NCBI GenBank assembly: GCA_002803225.1
Contig: NXFV01000235.1
Span: 1-42,809 of the forward strand
Source of the DNA: Gamarada debralockiae
Lineage: Eukaryota; Ascomycota; Leotiomycetes; Helotiales; Hyphodiscaceae
Reading direction: 5' to 3'
Length of the DNA stretch: 42,809 nt
The first letter of the stretch is position 1; each line of letters starts with the position of its first letter. Made by a program: the position numbers and the translations under genes. Positions 29,883-40,496 of this stretch are shown here, piece by piece. Below the pieces are notes generated by a model, which had not been told where the DNA came from, did not search any database, and saw nothing but the letters and a program-made list of their open reading frames with translations.

Positions 29883-32412
29883 TCAATCCACTTGAGCTTT
29901 AGAGTCCCTTTTATCAAGGTAGGCATTTCGCCATTCTCCTTGAAAATCCTTCGAATTGATTTTCTTTTCAAAGCAGCCTTCCCCCACCATACTGAAGTGC
30001 CTTCCTACTGGCCGAAGGACGAATGGAAGATTTCCCCCAGAAAGAACACAGACTATGCCTCCTTTAGCCAAGGTTGGCGGTCCCAGCCCCAGAAAATCCT
30101 TAGATATAATAAACAGTTTGACGGCCCATTACAGACCCACGTCGCAGCTTCTGAGAACCTATTCTTGTCACACTTCACAGCCAGGCCATCTAGCCACAGC
30201 AGATCTATCGGTTCTTTCAAGATTAATCTTCTTTTGTTCATCCACATTTAATCTTTCTCGTCTCGCAAGAAGATCTAGGCTCAATTCCTCATGTTGGTTG
30301 GAATTGCCTAATCAGGTATAGCCTGTGTTTTCCCTTCTTTTGTGGTATAGAGAGCTCTTCCCCTCCTTGTATTCAGCTCCTTAGATATCAGCTAGGTCCT
30401 ATAAATGCCACTATATTTCGCCCCCCACTCAGCTCCAACTGACACCTCATTCCTCTTGAGAAAGCCTACCAAGTAAGCAGCAAAATCACCCCGCTGGAGA
30501 GAAGAGTCCTTTACAATAGTGCCGTACCAGTTTCTACCAATCGTCAACATCTTACAGAGCTAATTCAATACATGTTCAGTATGTAAGGATGCCTTGACAT
30601 GTGGGTGATACAGAAGTGAGAGATCAAGGTTGTCTCACATGAATGGTAATTTCTCGATAACTATCGCTATCCTTAATCCGCTCATGACTAGTTGATTTGG
30701 GAACTTTGTCAGTTGAAGCTGCAGTGGAAAGTCCTTTGCTACGGTAAAATTGTCATCAGGATTCCATGGCGCCGATGTTGATGTAAAGACGGTCTTCCAA
30801 TGTGGAATCCAAGATGGCAAGCGAAGATCGTTGTATCTTTCCGAGCCCTCTTGGTATTGCACACGGGATAGCAACGCAAGACTTTCGAGCGAACAATGGT
30901 TATTGCTCCAACCCTTTCTTCGAACCTCTCTATTGGAATGCCGTAATCAGGTTCGACAAACAAGCGTCCCCGGCCCGCATCGTTCTCAGACGTTGATAAT
31001 CCAAGCAAACCGTACACTCTGTCGAGAGAGTCTGTAACTTCGAATTGTCAAGTACGCCTCAACGGATAAAAATATAACATATTTTAGAGTGAATTCCCAG
31101 GCTCATCTCTTGTGGATAGTCTGTACATCATATAGGCGTTGTATATCCCGGCCATGATGTTACGCCGTAATGCTTCGTAGTAATTCGTCCTTATGATAGC
31201 TACAGCCAATCCGACCCAGCACCAGAATATTTCTGCTGTTCCCCATAACACAGATGCTGATTAGGCTAGTGCAACCTCTTGTATAACCCATCACCTTCCA
31301 GAACGAGGAACAGTCGAAGAGGGAGGACACCAATTCTATGAGACCGAATCTAGACAGGACAGTGGAGCCACTTCCTTAGGCTGAACAGATTGTCCCGCTA
31401 GCGAGTAGCTAGGCTGCTTATCGTTCCCACTCTGCAACTGCCAGTGTTTGACCGCACTGCGAAGAACTATGAATGCACGTGCCGCTTCGGCATCATAGTC
31501 TTTCCCAAGCGAAATGAGAACTTCCGAAGCTCTGCTATTGATAGAGCTCATTATTTTTACATGGTGCCCACGCTGTTCCATGTTGCTCTGATCAATACAG
31601 ATCGCATTGGACCAAATAAGTCTTGGTTGGCTGGGTAGGCGGATTTGATGACGTGAATTTCCCAGATTACTTCGAACTGTCGTTTTCTCACATTACATCC
31701 AATAATTTCGCCCGCATCCCAAGTACTACCCAGGTGTAAGAGAGAGCTTCATACTTCACCGGAGAGCAATGAAGTCGCTCAAACTGAAGACAGTAGACCA
31801 ACGGGTTACCGCCATCACTAGGTTCGATCTTGAGGAGACGGATTCAGTCCGAATTGGTAAGTTCTCGTATAAATTGCTCTTCGCCTTAGGTTCTGCGTGC
31901 TCGTCAGTCGTTTCTATGCCGACATTCTCTCCGATATATGCACCTTCACTGAAGGCTTCAGATGTCGCTATTACCCTCTGTCTGTCTTCTCTTCAAGGGA
32001 GAATAAGAGTTCCTGCAAGCTAGAAGAGCTTGGTCCATATTCTCAGATATATTCTTCATCGTACCAGGCCTTTTCTTGGGCAGAGGTGAGAATGGCGGTC
32101 ATATATTGGTCCTTATCCTTCCAAGGTGGCTCAGGTTCAACGTAGTGCAGCGACGGACTCATCAGCAATATTATATAGTAGGCTTAAGACTAAAGATATA
32201 CCATTTGATTCTCTAGTCAATATTAATTCGTGCCTTCTTCGATTTCCTCTAAGGTCCAAATCCTCAGACGAGACATCAGAGTCTGGACTAGGAGACTGAA
32301 CATTTGTTCGCTTTTTGGTTCCGGAAAATAGATTGCGGAGAGAAGATATTCCACCTCCACGTTTGGACGCGTGATATCTGTAATGACAGAAACTAAAGTT
32401 CTGGATGGTCAT
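29883..32412 (-). pseudogene. HET-domain gene, decayed and split by a solo LTR
   Basis: Conserved HET pieces appear in order on the minus strand but in changing frames. These are KYEALSYTW (about 31730-31756), AICIDQSNMEQRGHHVKIMS (about 31535-31610), WVIQEVALA then a stop then SASVLWGTAEIFW (about 31215-31290), YGLLGLSTSENDAGRGRLF (about 30960-31015), and LPSWIPHW in another frame (about 30795). The C-terminal module, GLGPPTLAKGG then IVCVLSGGNLPFVLRP, lies at about 30015-30090. Upstream, 32137-32412 opens with an ATG and a serine-rich segment, and EPEPPWKDKDQYMTAILTSA follows in a shifted frame, probably an N-terminal extension. Several premature stops (for example TGA at 32043-32045) and frameshifts are present. 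A solo LTR at 30292-30444 interrupts the 3' third. An intact gene would have encoded an allorecognition-type protein. Confidence 0.85.
30292..30444 (+). mobile_element. solo LTR (copy B) inserted in HET pseudogene
   Basis: A 153-bp copy of the LTR at 24596-24749, with TGTTGG start and TGACA end. It is flanked by a perfect 5-bp target-site duplication, CCTCA at 30287-30291 and 30445-30449, which identifies it as an LTR retrotransposon insertion reduced by LTR-LTR recombination. The host reading frame on the minus strand is continuous across the site if the LTR and one CCTCA are disregarded. Confidence 0.92.
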
Positions 32413-33062
32413 TGAGATGTTTCTGCGCAGACTTCAACTCGGAAAGAGAGATGTACCTTTGAATGACGGTCGGGCTCAAATTCACTAATTTTGGAAGAAG
32501 GGAAAAGGAAATTTGGTATTTAGTGTGGGATTAATTGTAGGGTAGAGCCGGGGCTAGCCCGTAGGTCGAAATTTGATTGTCTAATGCCACGAGGCTGCCA
32601 CCAGATATTAATGCTGAAACACGAACAAGTTTCAATATTCTTCTCAGCACCTTAATAATTAAAATCCATATGAAGTAATATTGTCTATACCCTATGTTAA
32701 TTCAGTCTAAATAGCGTATCTTAGATTCTTTGAACCTACCCAGGACTGAACTAGCTGGCCCTTCTTTCCCGGTCTAACATAGAAGTACAGAAGCTAAACG
32801 TTAACAATGTGTATAAATAATATCGGGTGAGAAAACCAAACGAATCTGAGAGATTAAAGATTGAATATTGGCTACAGACACGAGGTCTTCTCGTTTACAA
32901 TTTATAGCAGGAGGAAATGTTGTTCACCCCTTTCGATATCTAAATCAGGAGGCCGATGCGCTAAAGCCCCTTAAAATTAGGGCGAGGCCAGTGGCAAAAC
33001 TGCCTCCAATAGCCTCCGGACTCTTCTCTTTTTCAAAACGTCCTCTTAACAACAGAAACACT
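32413..33062. other. AT-rich intergenic region
   Basis: Between the HET and GST pseudogenes. AT-rich around 32600-32850. A frame open from 32868 runs into the GST remnant but has no conserved content before it. Confidence 0.35.
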
Positions 33063-33696
33063 ATGTTAACTCTAATATCAGCAATGCCTTCCCCATATGC
33101 ACTGAAGTGCGTATCGTGCTCGCCGAGAAAAACATCCCATTTACCCTCCAAAATGAGGTGCCGTGGGATTCGATAACCAAACACCACGGTACAACCCACT
33201 AGGGAAACTTCCCGTTCTTATCCTTGAAGATGGATCCCCCGTTTACGAGTCACATTACATCCTAAAGTAAATAGAAGCCAAGTACCCGGACACAACGCCG
33301 ATGCTGCCACCCTCAACCGACATCAATGCACGGCGCTTGGCAAAGAAATTTGAAGTTGTCGCCGATGGAATGTGTGACGCGCTCGTCTTGGGATTTTCGA
33401 AAGCAGAGAAAGGATCAGAGTGAGGAGTGGGTCGCGAGACAGATAAGGAAGGTTGATGGAGGTGTGAAGGCTTTGGCTGAATGGGTTGGCAAGAAGGAGT
33501 TTAATATCCAGGAGAAATTTGGACTGGCGGATGTCGCCGCTGGAGCTGTTCCTGGGCATATGGATGTCAGGTTCCCCGAATACACGTGGAGGAAGAACTA
33601 TCCTGACCTTGCGGCTTAAATGGACAACTTGGAAAGAGAAAGAGTTCTAAGAATACGGTACCATCGCCACAAACGATCAAGGACAGGATTGTGTGA
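33063..33696 (+). pseudogene. glutathione S-transferase, disrupted
   Basis: A full-length GST can be followed in pieces. It starts at ATG 33063 (MLTLISAMPSPYALK), shifts frame at about 33108 to RIVLAEKNIPFTLQNEVPWD, and shifts again at about 33185 to NPLGKLPVLILEDGSPVYES. After HYILK comes a TAA, then IEAKYPDTTPMLPP. A further shift near 33400 leads into EEWVARQIRKVDGGVKALAEW and FGLADVAAG, then a TAA at about 33617. A last shifted piece, SSKNTVPSPQTIKDRIV, ends at TGA 33696. The N-terminal thioredoxin-like part (VPVL-ES motif) and the C-terminal helical part are both recognisable. At least three frameshifts and two stops make it non-functional. Confidence 0.85.
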
Positions 33697-34017
33697 TCAA
33701 AGGTGCGAAGGTCTTCAATTTAGTTGTGTCTCAAACTAAATAGGAAATGCTGAGAGATTAGTATTTCCTTGAAATGTCCTGTGTAAGTCGAAGTTTTTAT
33801 GGTGGGGTAATCACTGCCAAAGGTGGGGCAAGCGGGGTAATTCAGCCCCGATTCCGCCTGGTCAGCACTTGGGCTGAAATCACAGCCTGGTCAGAAGCAG
33901 CTCAGGCTGAGCACCTCGATCTTGCTGCCTCTAGCCTTCTCCCATCAAATAAAAAACCCTTTCATCTCAAATTCAGAATGCTACCAAAACTATGTCATAG
34001 GTGGCGCCTTGAATGAT
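33697..34017. other. intergenic region upstream of HeLo-like gene
   Basis: About 320 bp with CAGCCTGGTCAG / CAGCTCAGGCTGAGC short inverted motifs near 33860-33915. It probably holds the promoter of the gene starting at 34018; no coding evidence. Confidence 0.35.
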
Positions 34018-36281
34018 ATGGCAGAAGCCATCGGTCTCGCAGCATCAATCGTAGGAATTGCCAGCGCTGGGGTCTCGGTGGTGTCAACTCTCACGAAATT
34101 CGGCATCTCGTTTCGAGGCTCCAATGACAGGATTAATTCCCTTGCTGGTCGTGTTTCTCTGACAGCCTCGATTTTGTCTGATATTGCGACGACGGTCGAG
34201 CAAAATGCGTCTGGTTTCAAGAAAGAAGATTTTTGGAGAACTTGGCGGAAAGTTTTGTCGTCATGTGAAGAAAGCTATGGGAAGTTAGAGAAGGCGCTGT
34301 TGAAGGCCAGAAAATCTGGAGCCAGTAAAGGGAAATCAGGCAATGATGGAGTGTCGGTCTGGGGAAAGTTGGTCTGGGCTATGGGAGGAGAGACTGAGAT
34401 GCAGGATCTGGAGGCGTCTCTGGAGAGATGCTGTCAACAAGTGATGATGATGCAACAAGCTGTCCAATTGTCTGTCCTCAGCTTGATCGCTCAGCAGTAT
34501 ACTCTCAACTTCACTTTCATGAAGTTTCCTATGCTGATTAGATGACCAGAACAAAACTCAGCTCAGATGAACTCGAAGATCAGCGAGAGCTGATGGGCAA
34601 ACTGCAGTGGCTGCTTTCGGCTTTGTCAGAAGCTGGCGTCTTACCAATTGGGAATACCAAAGTTAAACCTGTCATCGTCATTGATGAAAATCCGCCAGAA
34701 CTCCCAGGAAATCCTCAACCAAAACAACCTCCATCAAGGGGCTCTCCAACAAAGAAGACCCCTAGAGGCCTCGAATTTACCGAGATGGAGGAGCCACCTA
34801 CTTTGAACAAAGACTTTGGACCAGGCGGGCCCGGGCTTGGACTCAATTCTTTCGCAGTCCACGCAGTTCTACCACAGCCCAAACGCAGACCTCAACCTCC
34901 CAAAGAGGATCACGATACCTCAACCTGGCCACCAGAGCCAAAAGAGCAGCCTGAAGAGAAAGAGAGTTTCTTTGAAGCCTACTACATCATCCCGCGATCT
35001 ATGCCAAGAAACCAACCCCGCGGTCAGATTCAACTGACCAAGCCACTTCCAGACGATTATATGATCATCTATCTCGATATCAAAGAGGATCGTCGTAAGG
35101 ATCCTAACCTTCGAAGCGCACTGAGGAGAGCAAAACGTGCTCGATCTTCTGTAACCGCCTCCATTATTAACGAATTCCCAAGGAGCGTAAAAGAGGCCGC
35201 GATTTCTCTCGCAGGTCACAGAAAAAGACATGCCAATGGGATGACATGGACTCTAGTCGAAGGCGTTGAGCTCAGGTGCTCGGAGGAATCGATGTTTCGG
35301 AAGACTTCTTCCAAATCGGGATTCCTGATAGTGTTTAGAGGGAGCAGCTCTCCAGATCAAGTGCGACGAGAATCTTGGCAGCCACCTTCAATCCTTAAGG
35401 GGTCAGTGAATAACCAGAAAAGAAGAACCGTGTCGCGTGGCGGTGGAGGCTATACCCCGGGAGAATTCCCTGGGAGATATTGGAACGACGACGTACTTGA
35501 AGAAAATATGAGTCGCTCCATACCCGAGCCAGACAAGGTCGAAATTCCGCCCTCTTCAGTTGGTAGCTCTCCCAAAGATACAAAGAAAAAAGCGAAGGTC
35601 GAATTTGAAAACGCCGAGCTTCTGAAAAGCGAACGACCCATTAGTCGACCCCTCCCTGGGCCCGTCCTCTACGATCCGGCTCGAAGCAAACTCACAAGCA
35701 ACCCTTTAGACGCTGGATCAACTCACCCAGGATATGGACAAAGCAACTACTGGACCACCCTAGGAAGCTGGATGGGTACGGGAGCTGCTGGCGCCGCGTC
35801 TTCTCCACCTGGCAGCACTCAATCTGCCCCACAAGCTCCTCAGAGTGCCGATCTGCCGACCAGCGATTGGAGGCGCCCGCTTCGGCCCGTTGTCACTTAC
35901 CATGATGATGATTGGGACAGAGAGAGAGAAAGAGAAAGAAGTAGACGAGGGATGGAAGAGAGGAAGGACGGGGAATGGCAGAGAGAAAAGGAAGAGGTGG
36001 AAAGGGAAGAAAGGCAGAGAGAAACAGAAGCTTTTTACGACAGAATCCCAACGGATAGCCGTAGAATACGAGAGGTGAAAAGAGGCATTCCGGAACCAAG
36101 AAAGCCATCGGCAAAGGGATCAGATTCTGAACCAACGATCAGCGATTTCTCTTCGGCGAGTGGGGATGAGGAGTCGACGTTGGTGGAGGGAAGGAAGGAT
36201 GAGGGACAGGAGCTGCATCTGACGCAGAGCGAGGCGCAGGCTATGATGATGAACTTCTTGGCGACCTTTACTACAGTCTAG
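34018..36281 (+). CDS. HeLo-like N-terminal domain protein with disordered C-terminus
   Basis: Two exons, 34018-34496 and 34550-36281, joined by a 53-nt intron with a TGCTGAT branch site, give 736 residues. The N-terminus (MAEAIGLAASIVGIASAGVS) and the helical 150 residues after it match the fungal STAND N-terminal/HeLo-like domain, better known at the front of NLR and prion-forming cell-death proteins. Here no NACHT or repeat domain follows. Instead there is a proline-rich region, a conserved-looking middle (about residues 310-430; FFEAYYIIPRSMPRNQPRGQ, SVTASIINEFPRSVKEA, GMTWTLVEGVELRCSEE), and an Arg/Glu-rich stretch (RERERERSRRGMEERKDGEW) near 625-660. The acidic tail ends at TAG 36281. 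Cytosolic. A role in recognition or cell death is suggested only by the N-terminal domain. Confidence 0.82.
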
Positions 36282-36348
36282 CTTGTTTATGTAGCATCTA
36301 TAAATGTCTTTATCTATTGTGATTTGATACTTGGCGACACTTGTGCCA

Positions 36349-36760
36349 TCAAACAGCATTCCCACCCTTCTCCATCCCCGACTCTTCCGCATGAGTACTA
36401 TGCGGAACACACTTGGCACTATGCCTGGGTTGATTTCCTCCATCATGCGATCCTACCTGCTCCAGAGGCAAGCCCTTCGTCTCAGGGACAAAGAAATACG
36501 CAAATAACACGCAAGCAGTACACGTAGCTCCCTAAATGAAGATGACCTTTACGCTGAGCTTTCTTTCATCAAGGAGAGCGCAACACCTTTTGCTTTGATG
36601 GGAAGAGGATAGATCTCGCCGATTATGACGCAGAGCTGCGGGACCCCAAGTTTAGGCGAAAAACGATATATAGATGCAGACGAAAAGTACGAGGATGTAG
36701 CCTGCTGCTGCGGAGGTGGGAGCTACTGTTCCGACAATAGCGACGATGAATTCACAGGTG
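36349..36760 (-). pseudogene. 3' remnant of a sugar porter (MFS)
   Basis: Minus-strand pieces of the C-terminal half of a hexose/sugar transporter: FIVAIVGTVAPTSAAAGYIL, CIYISFFA then a stop then TWGPAA, a shift to VIIGEIYPLPIKAKGVALS, then directly KVIFI-stop-GATCTACVLFAYFF, PETKGLPLEQV and, one base out of frame, MMEEINPR, ending SGMEKGGNAV at TGA 36349. The helix expected between GVALS and the KVIFI stretch is missing, indicating an internal deletion. Several stops and shifts. It abuts the 3' end of the drug-transporter remnant on the same strand. Confidence 0.8.
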
Positions 36761-36895
36761 CTGGCCGAGAGTCAGCGGAGATCAAGTCAATGGGTTACGA
36801 TACTTACAGTCCCAGAATGGCTGTTTGAGATCTCGCTTTCATTCTTATGTTCTTTTTATTCCCTTCTACAGTAAACTAAATGGCATTTAGGTCAG

Positions 36896-38724
36896 TCAAC
36901 CGGAAACAGTGGTGGAGATGGCTAGCCCAATAGTTCCCCAAAGAACGCGGACTTGTGTGATGGCGCCAATGATGACGGGCATGTCATTCTTGCTGACTAC
37001 AAGCGGAATCAACGTCAACAAACTCGTTAACACCAGCTCAAAGCCCAATCCCATTATAACTTCAAAAACATATTGCTTCTTCTCCAGGCCCTCGACACCA
37101 GTGGAGGACAGTGAGCACATCAACCCACCCCCAAGAAATTGGATAGATGCTCTAGCGATTATGAGGTACAGAGGCGGGTTTTAAAGAGGAGGTGAGGAGA
37201 GCAAAGAGGGCTGATGGGAAGGGTGAGATGAGGAGTGGTAATAGCAGGAGACCGCCGTGGGTGGGGCTGAGGAGGAAGGTGGATTGGAAACATTAAGATA
37301 GGGTTACTACGAGGGAGGTGAAGAGGATGCTTGTTAGGAATGTGTTGGTATCCGACAATTAATCATGAACTCCAATCCCAGTCAATTTTTCTTAAGGTTA
37401 AAAATTGAACGCTTGGGAAGGGTAAGAGGGAAGAGAAACATACAGCAACATCCCAACCAAAATCCTACTCTTCAACAACCGCATAAGGAAGATCGGCTCA
37501 GACGTTTTATTCTTCCTCTCCAGCCATATCTCCTGTCCTACAAATGCTACCAATGACGTAACAGCCACGACAAGTGCAGAGAGGATGGCGGGGCTGGACC
37601 ATGTGTATCAGGTGCCAGCCTCTTCGAGCGCGAAAACGAGGAGGATAGATGCTGCTAGCATGAGGATTACGCCGACTAAGTCAAGTCGGTGGAACAAGTC
37701 GAGTGTGAAGCGGCTGCGTAGGCGGGTGAGGAGGGTGCCTGAGGTATTGGAGTGATTCTGAGGGGAAGAGGAAGACGATGAACGCGAAGGCTGCGACACC
37801 TGCTGGTGCATTGCTCATCATCAGCAAGAAACCCCAACCAAAGAAGGGAGATGGGGAAGAGGAGCATACTTAAGCAAGAAACCCCATCGCCAACTGCTCT
37901 GATCATTAATTAACCCCCCCACGCCCCCGGGCGGGGGATCGGACCAAGCACACTCGCCACCGCGAATACAGACGATATAATCACCATATATTTCCCGTAC
38001 TTCTCTGGTGGAACGCCGAAAGTGGTGATCACGCCGACCATGGAGTAGATCCCTGATTCGCTTATTCCTTGGAAGGAGCGGAGGATAATCCTATCTTGCC
38101 ATTAGGCCCCAAATATTTCCCCTTTCCCTTTGAATGGGAGAATGGAAACTCACAACTCAGTCATCCCACTCGCCGCCCCACCCGCAATAGAGAAGATCGT
38201 AAAAATCAGGAGAGCAGGAGAATCATGAACTTTGCGCCGAAGATATCGCTGAATTTCGCGTAGACGACGAGGAACCCTGGATGTTTAAGTACGTTTGGGA
38301 GAGGGGAAGGGGGTGGGCATGTACAGGTGTAGGTTAGGAGATAGGAAGTAACCAGCCAATCTCTGTTCTCGAAGCCTTGGAGGGCATTGGTTATGGATAC
38401 GAGTGATGTGCTGACGATGGTGGTTTCGAGGGTTGAGAGGAGGGAGAGGCAGAGTCTAGTGCACTGTTAAGTGGTGTTTGGGAAGGGAAACGGGGGATCT
38501 CCTTACGCAAATATCAACGTGTAGAGTTTCCATCCTTCCAAATGACGGGAATTGGGTGCTGGACCTGGCCCTTGGTTGCTGGAAGACACAGGTACATCGT
38601 TTTCCGCTTTAGAATCAACAATATTTGGTATCATCCCAAGCTCAACAGGCTCAGCTTGAGAGGTTTCCTCTTGCTTGTCGTCGGCAGCTACTGTTCCTTG
38701 CATGGTCTCTTTCGACATTTTCAA
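36896..38724 (-). pseudogene. MFS multidrug transporter (DHA, TOXA-like), disrupted
   Basis: Exon 1, 38507-38724, encodes an intact N-terminal leader ending HLEGWKLYTLIFA. A 51-nt intron (38456-38506) leads into LCLSLLSTLETTIVSTSLVS and GFENRDWLVTSYLLTYT. After that the frame breaks repeatedly. There is a shift at about 38207 inside IFTIFSIAGGAASGMTEL, a shift at a C/G-run near 37912-37936 (after VFAVASVLGPI), and a TGA after LLVFALEEAGT (about 37608). Later come further stops before VLTSLLTLIPLVVSKNDMPV and IIGAITQVRVLWGTIGLAI. The family is a proton-coupled drug or toxin exporter of the plasma membrane, normally with 14 helices. The 3' end is lost at about 36896, where the sugar-porter fragment begins. 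Confidence 0.82.
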
Positions 38725-39209
38725 GCCGGTGTTTAAGAAGGAAGATCAGCATAGCGGTTGCCATTGGGAGGCCCCAGTCCTTATATACATATATATATAT
38801 ATCTGCTCTTAATATATTCAATCCGCTGAAACTATGGAAATGTACCAACAAGAGTTACCTCGCCCAGGGGTCGACCATTGCTGATTGAATGCGGCGTATT
38901 CAGGGACCCACAGTCGCATGATGCCAGCTCTGTGGCGCACAGCTGACAGGGGTTGATCATTCCATGTGATGGGTTCTAAAAGCGGAAGACAGCTACCTGA
39001 AGATGTACCTGCAAGCTCAGTCATAGAAATACTCGAGGGTTCCAAGGCGTCAAAGCGAGGGGAGGTACAGCTCGATGGCAGTCTTTGCAGATATCTCTTG
39101 TGGGGCCAAGACGGAACGGACATGTGCTCGAAAACGGTAGCAGAAGGTAGAGAGACGATGAGGCAATGTGGAGAAACTGTCCGCAAAATCGACCATAAAT
39201 TCTATGTAC
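38725..39209. other. intergenic region with AT dinucleotide run
   Basis: Separates the 5' end of the transporter pseudogene from the 3' end of the cyclophilin gene. Contains an (AT)n run at about 38782-38802. No gene seen. Confidence 0.4.
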
Positions 39210-40270
39210 TCATGCCATACTTTTCTCCCTATATCTTTCTTGCTGCCCCTTTTTGTTGCTCATCCTTAGATAAGCCGCCACACATCCAAGTATAACCGCC
39301 AAAAACAGGCCCTTCTGTAAAAGTGTGTAACCCTCCTCCGCAGTATGATCGGAAATCAGCGACTGTCCAACGGTAGGAAGTTCGTTATTCGTAGGAGCAG
39401 GAATCGCTACGGACGTCGTAGGACTATCATCGACTTCTTCCATTCCGGGCCAGAATTCGGCTTTTCCATATTCGGCTGTGCGCGGACAGACGAATCAGTA
39501 AGTCCACCAAAAAGGACGCAAAGAGAGGCAGGTAGGAAAGTACTTTAGAGCTCCACGTGGATACCTTCTTCTGGTACTGGTAGCTCCCCGCTCTTTGTGA
39601 TCTTGACGGGTGTGAGGGGTTTGTCTCCTTGGGCTTTGGGGACGTTTTCGATCTTTTCGACGATTTCGTAGCCCTCGAGGACTTCGCCGAAGACAACGTG
39701 CTTGCCGTCGAGGTGGCTGTAGAAGGGTTAGAATAGGTCAATTGGAGGTAATCGTGTAGAGCTTACCCTGGGGTAGAGGTGGTAATGAAGAATTGGGAGC
39801 CGTTGGTATCCTTTCCAGCATTGGCCATACTAAGAAGGCCCTTCTTGGAGTGCTTCAACTTGAAGTTCTCATCAGCGAACTTTGCGCCATAGACTATCAA
39901 TCATTAGCACCCAACCCAGTCCGCATCTCTGCAGATACATACTTGACTTTCCACCAGTGCCATCGCCCTTGGTGAAGTCACCTCCCTGGATCATGAAGTT
40001 CTTAATGACACGGTGGAAGGTCGATCCCTCATATCCGAAGTCCTTCTCGCCGGTAGCCAAAGCTCTGAAGTTCTCGACGGTCTTGGGGACGGTCTTGCCG
40101 TAAAGTCCCATCACAATGCGACCCATTGGCTCGTCGCCATGGCTGACGTCGAAGTAGACCTTGTGGGTGATCTTGGGACCCTTGACAGCTTCAGCTGTTT
40201 GGGCGAAGAAAACGAAGGCGACGGTGAGGATGAGTAGTGCTGAGACTACGAGTCGGTGGAGGGTGAACAT
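39210..40270 (-). CDS. cypB: cyclophilin B, peptidyl-prolyl cis-trans isomerase, with two possible C-termini
   Basis: Exons 39943-40270, 39767-39893 and 39545-39716 (introns 49 and 50 nt) give a 208-residue protein. It has a signal peptide (1-28, [20 protein letters not shown]...), the cyclophilin fold ([41 protein letters not shown]) and a C-terminal HVEL, an ER-retrieval-like tetrapeptide, before TAA 39545-39547. It would catalyse prolyl isomerisation in the ER. A second structure is equally well formed: donor GTATCC at 39564 and acceptor at 39476 (89 nt, ACTGAT branch, pyrimidine-rich) join PEE to a fourth exon, 39210-39475. Phase is intact, replacing HVEL with an acidic linker and a membrane helix ([15 protein letters not shown]), 290 residues in all. 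At the cyclosporin-contact position usually Trp (TPWLDGKH) this protein has His 153. ATG 40270 is the first start giving a signal peptide. Confidence 0.9.
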
Positions 40271-40496
40271 TTTGGAGGTTAATTGGGGTGTTTGTGAGAT
40301 GTTCAATGGAGTTGCAGAAGGTTTCGAAGCCTTCGAGGGGGAGGTTGGATAAGAGCTACGTTTCAAGATAGGTGTCGGTTAACTCGCGCTAAGTCACATG
40401 AGAAATGGTCTGTGCTGAACATTCGATCAGAACGACATCTCAAGAATTTGCAGCACCATCCAATTGAGCCGCTTCAATTGCTTCAATTCTGTCGCA
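40271..40496. promoter_or_regulatory. shared promoter region of cyclophilin B and uS13m
   Basis: A 226-bp gap between two divergent starts, including both 5' UTRs. Such a short head-to-head gap implies a bidirectional promoter. No specific factor motif is assigned. Confidence 0.5.

Noticed and set aside
29820..30321. Plus-strand frames just left of and into the solo LTR
   Set aside because: The minus strand carries the HET C-terminal module here; the plus frames have no family resemblance and run into the LTR.
39427..39741. Minus-strand serine/lysine-rich 104-codon frame
   Set aside because: It is an alternative reading frame of cyclophilin exon 3 running through the 89-nt intron.
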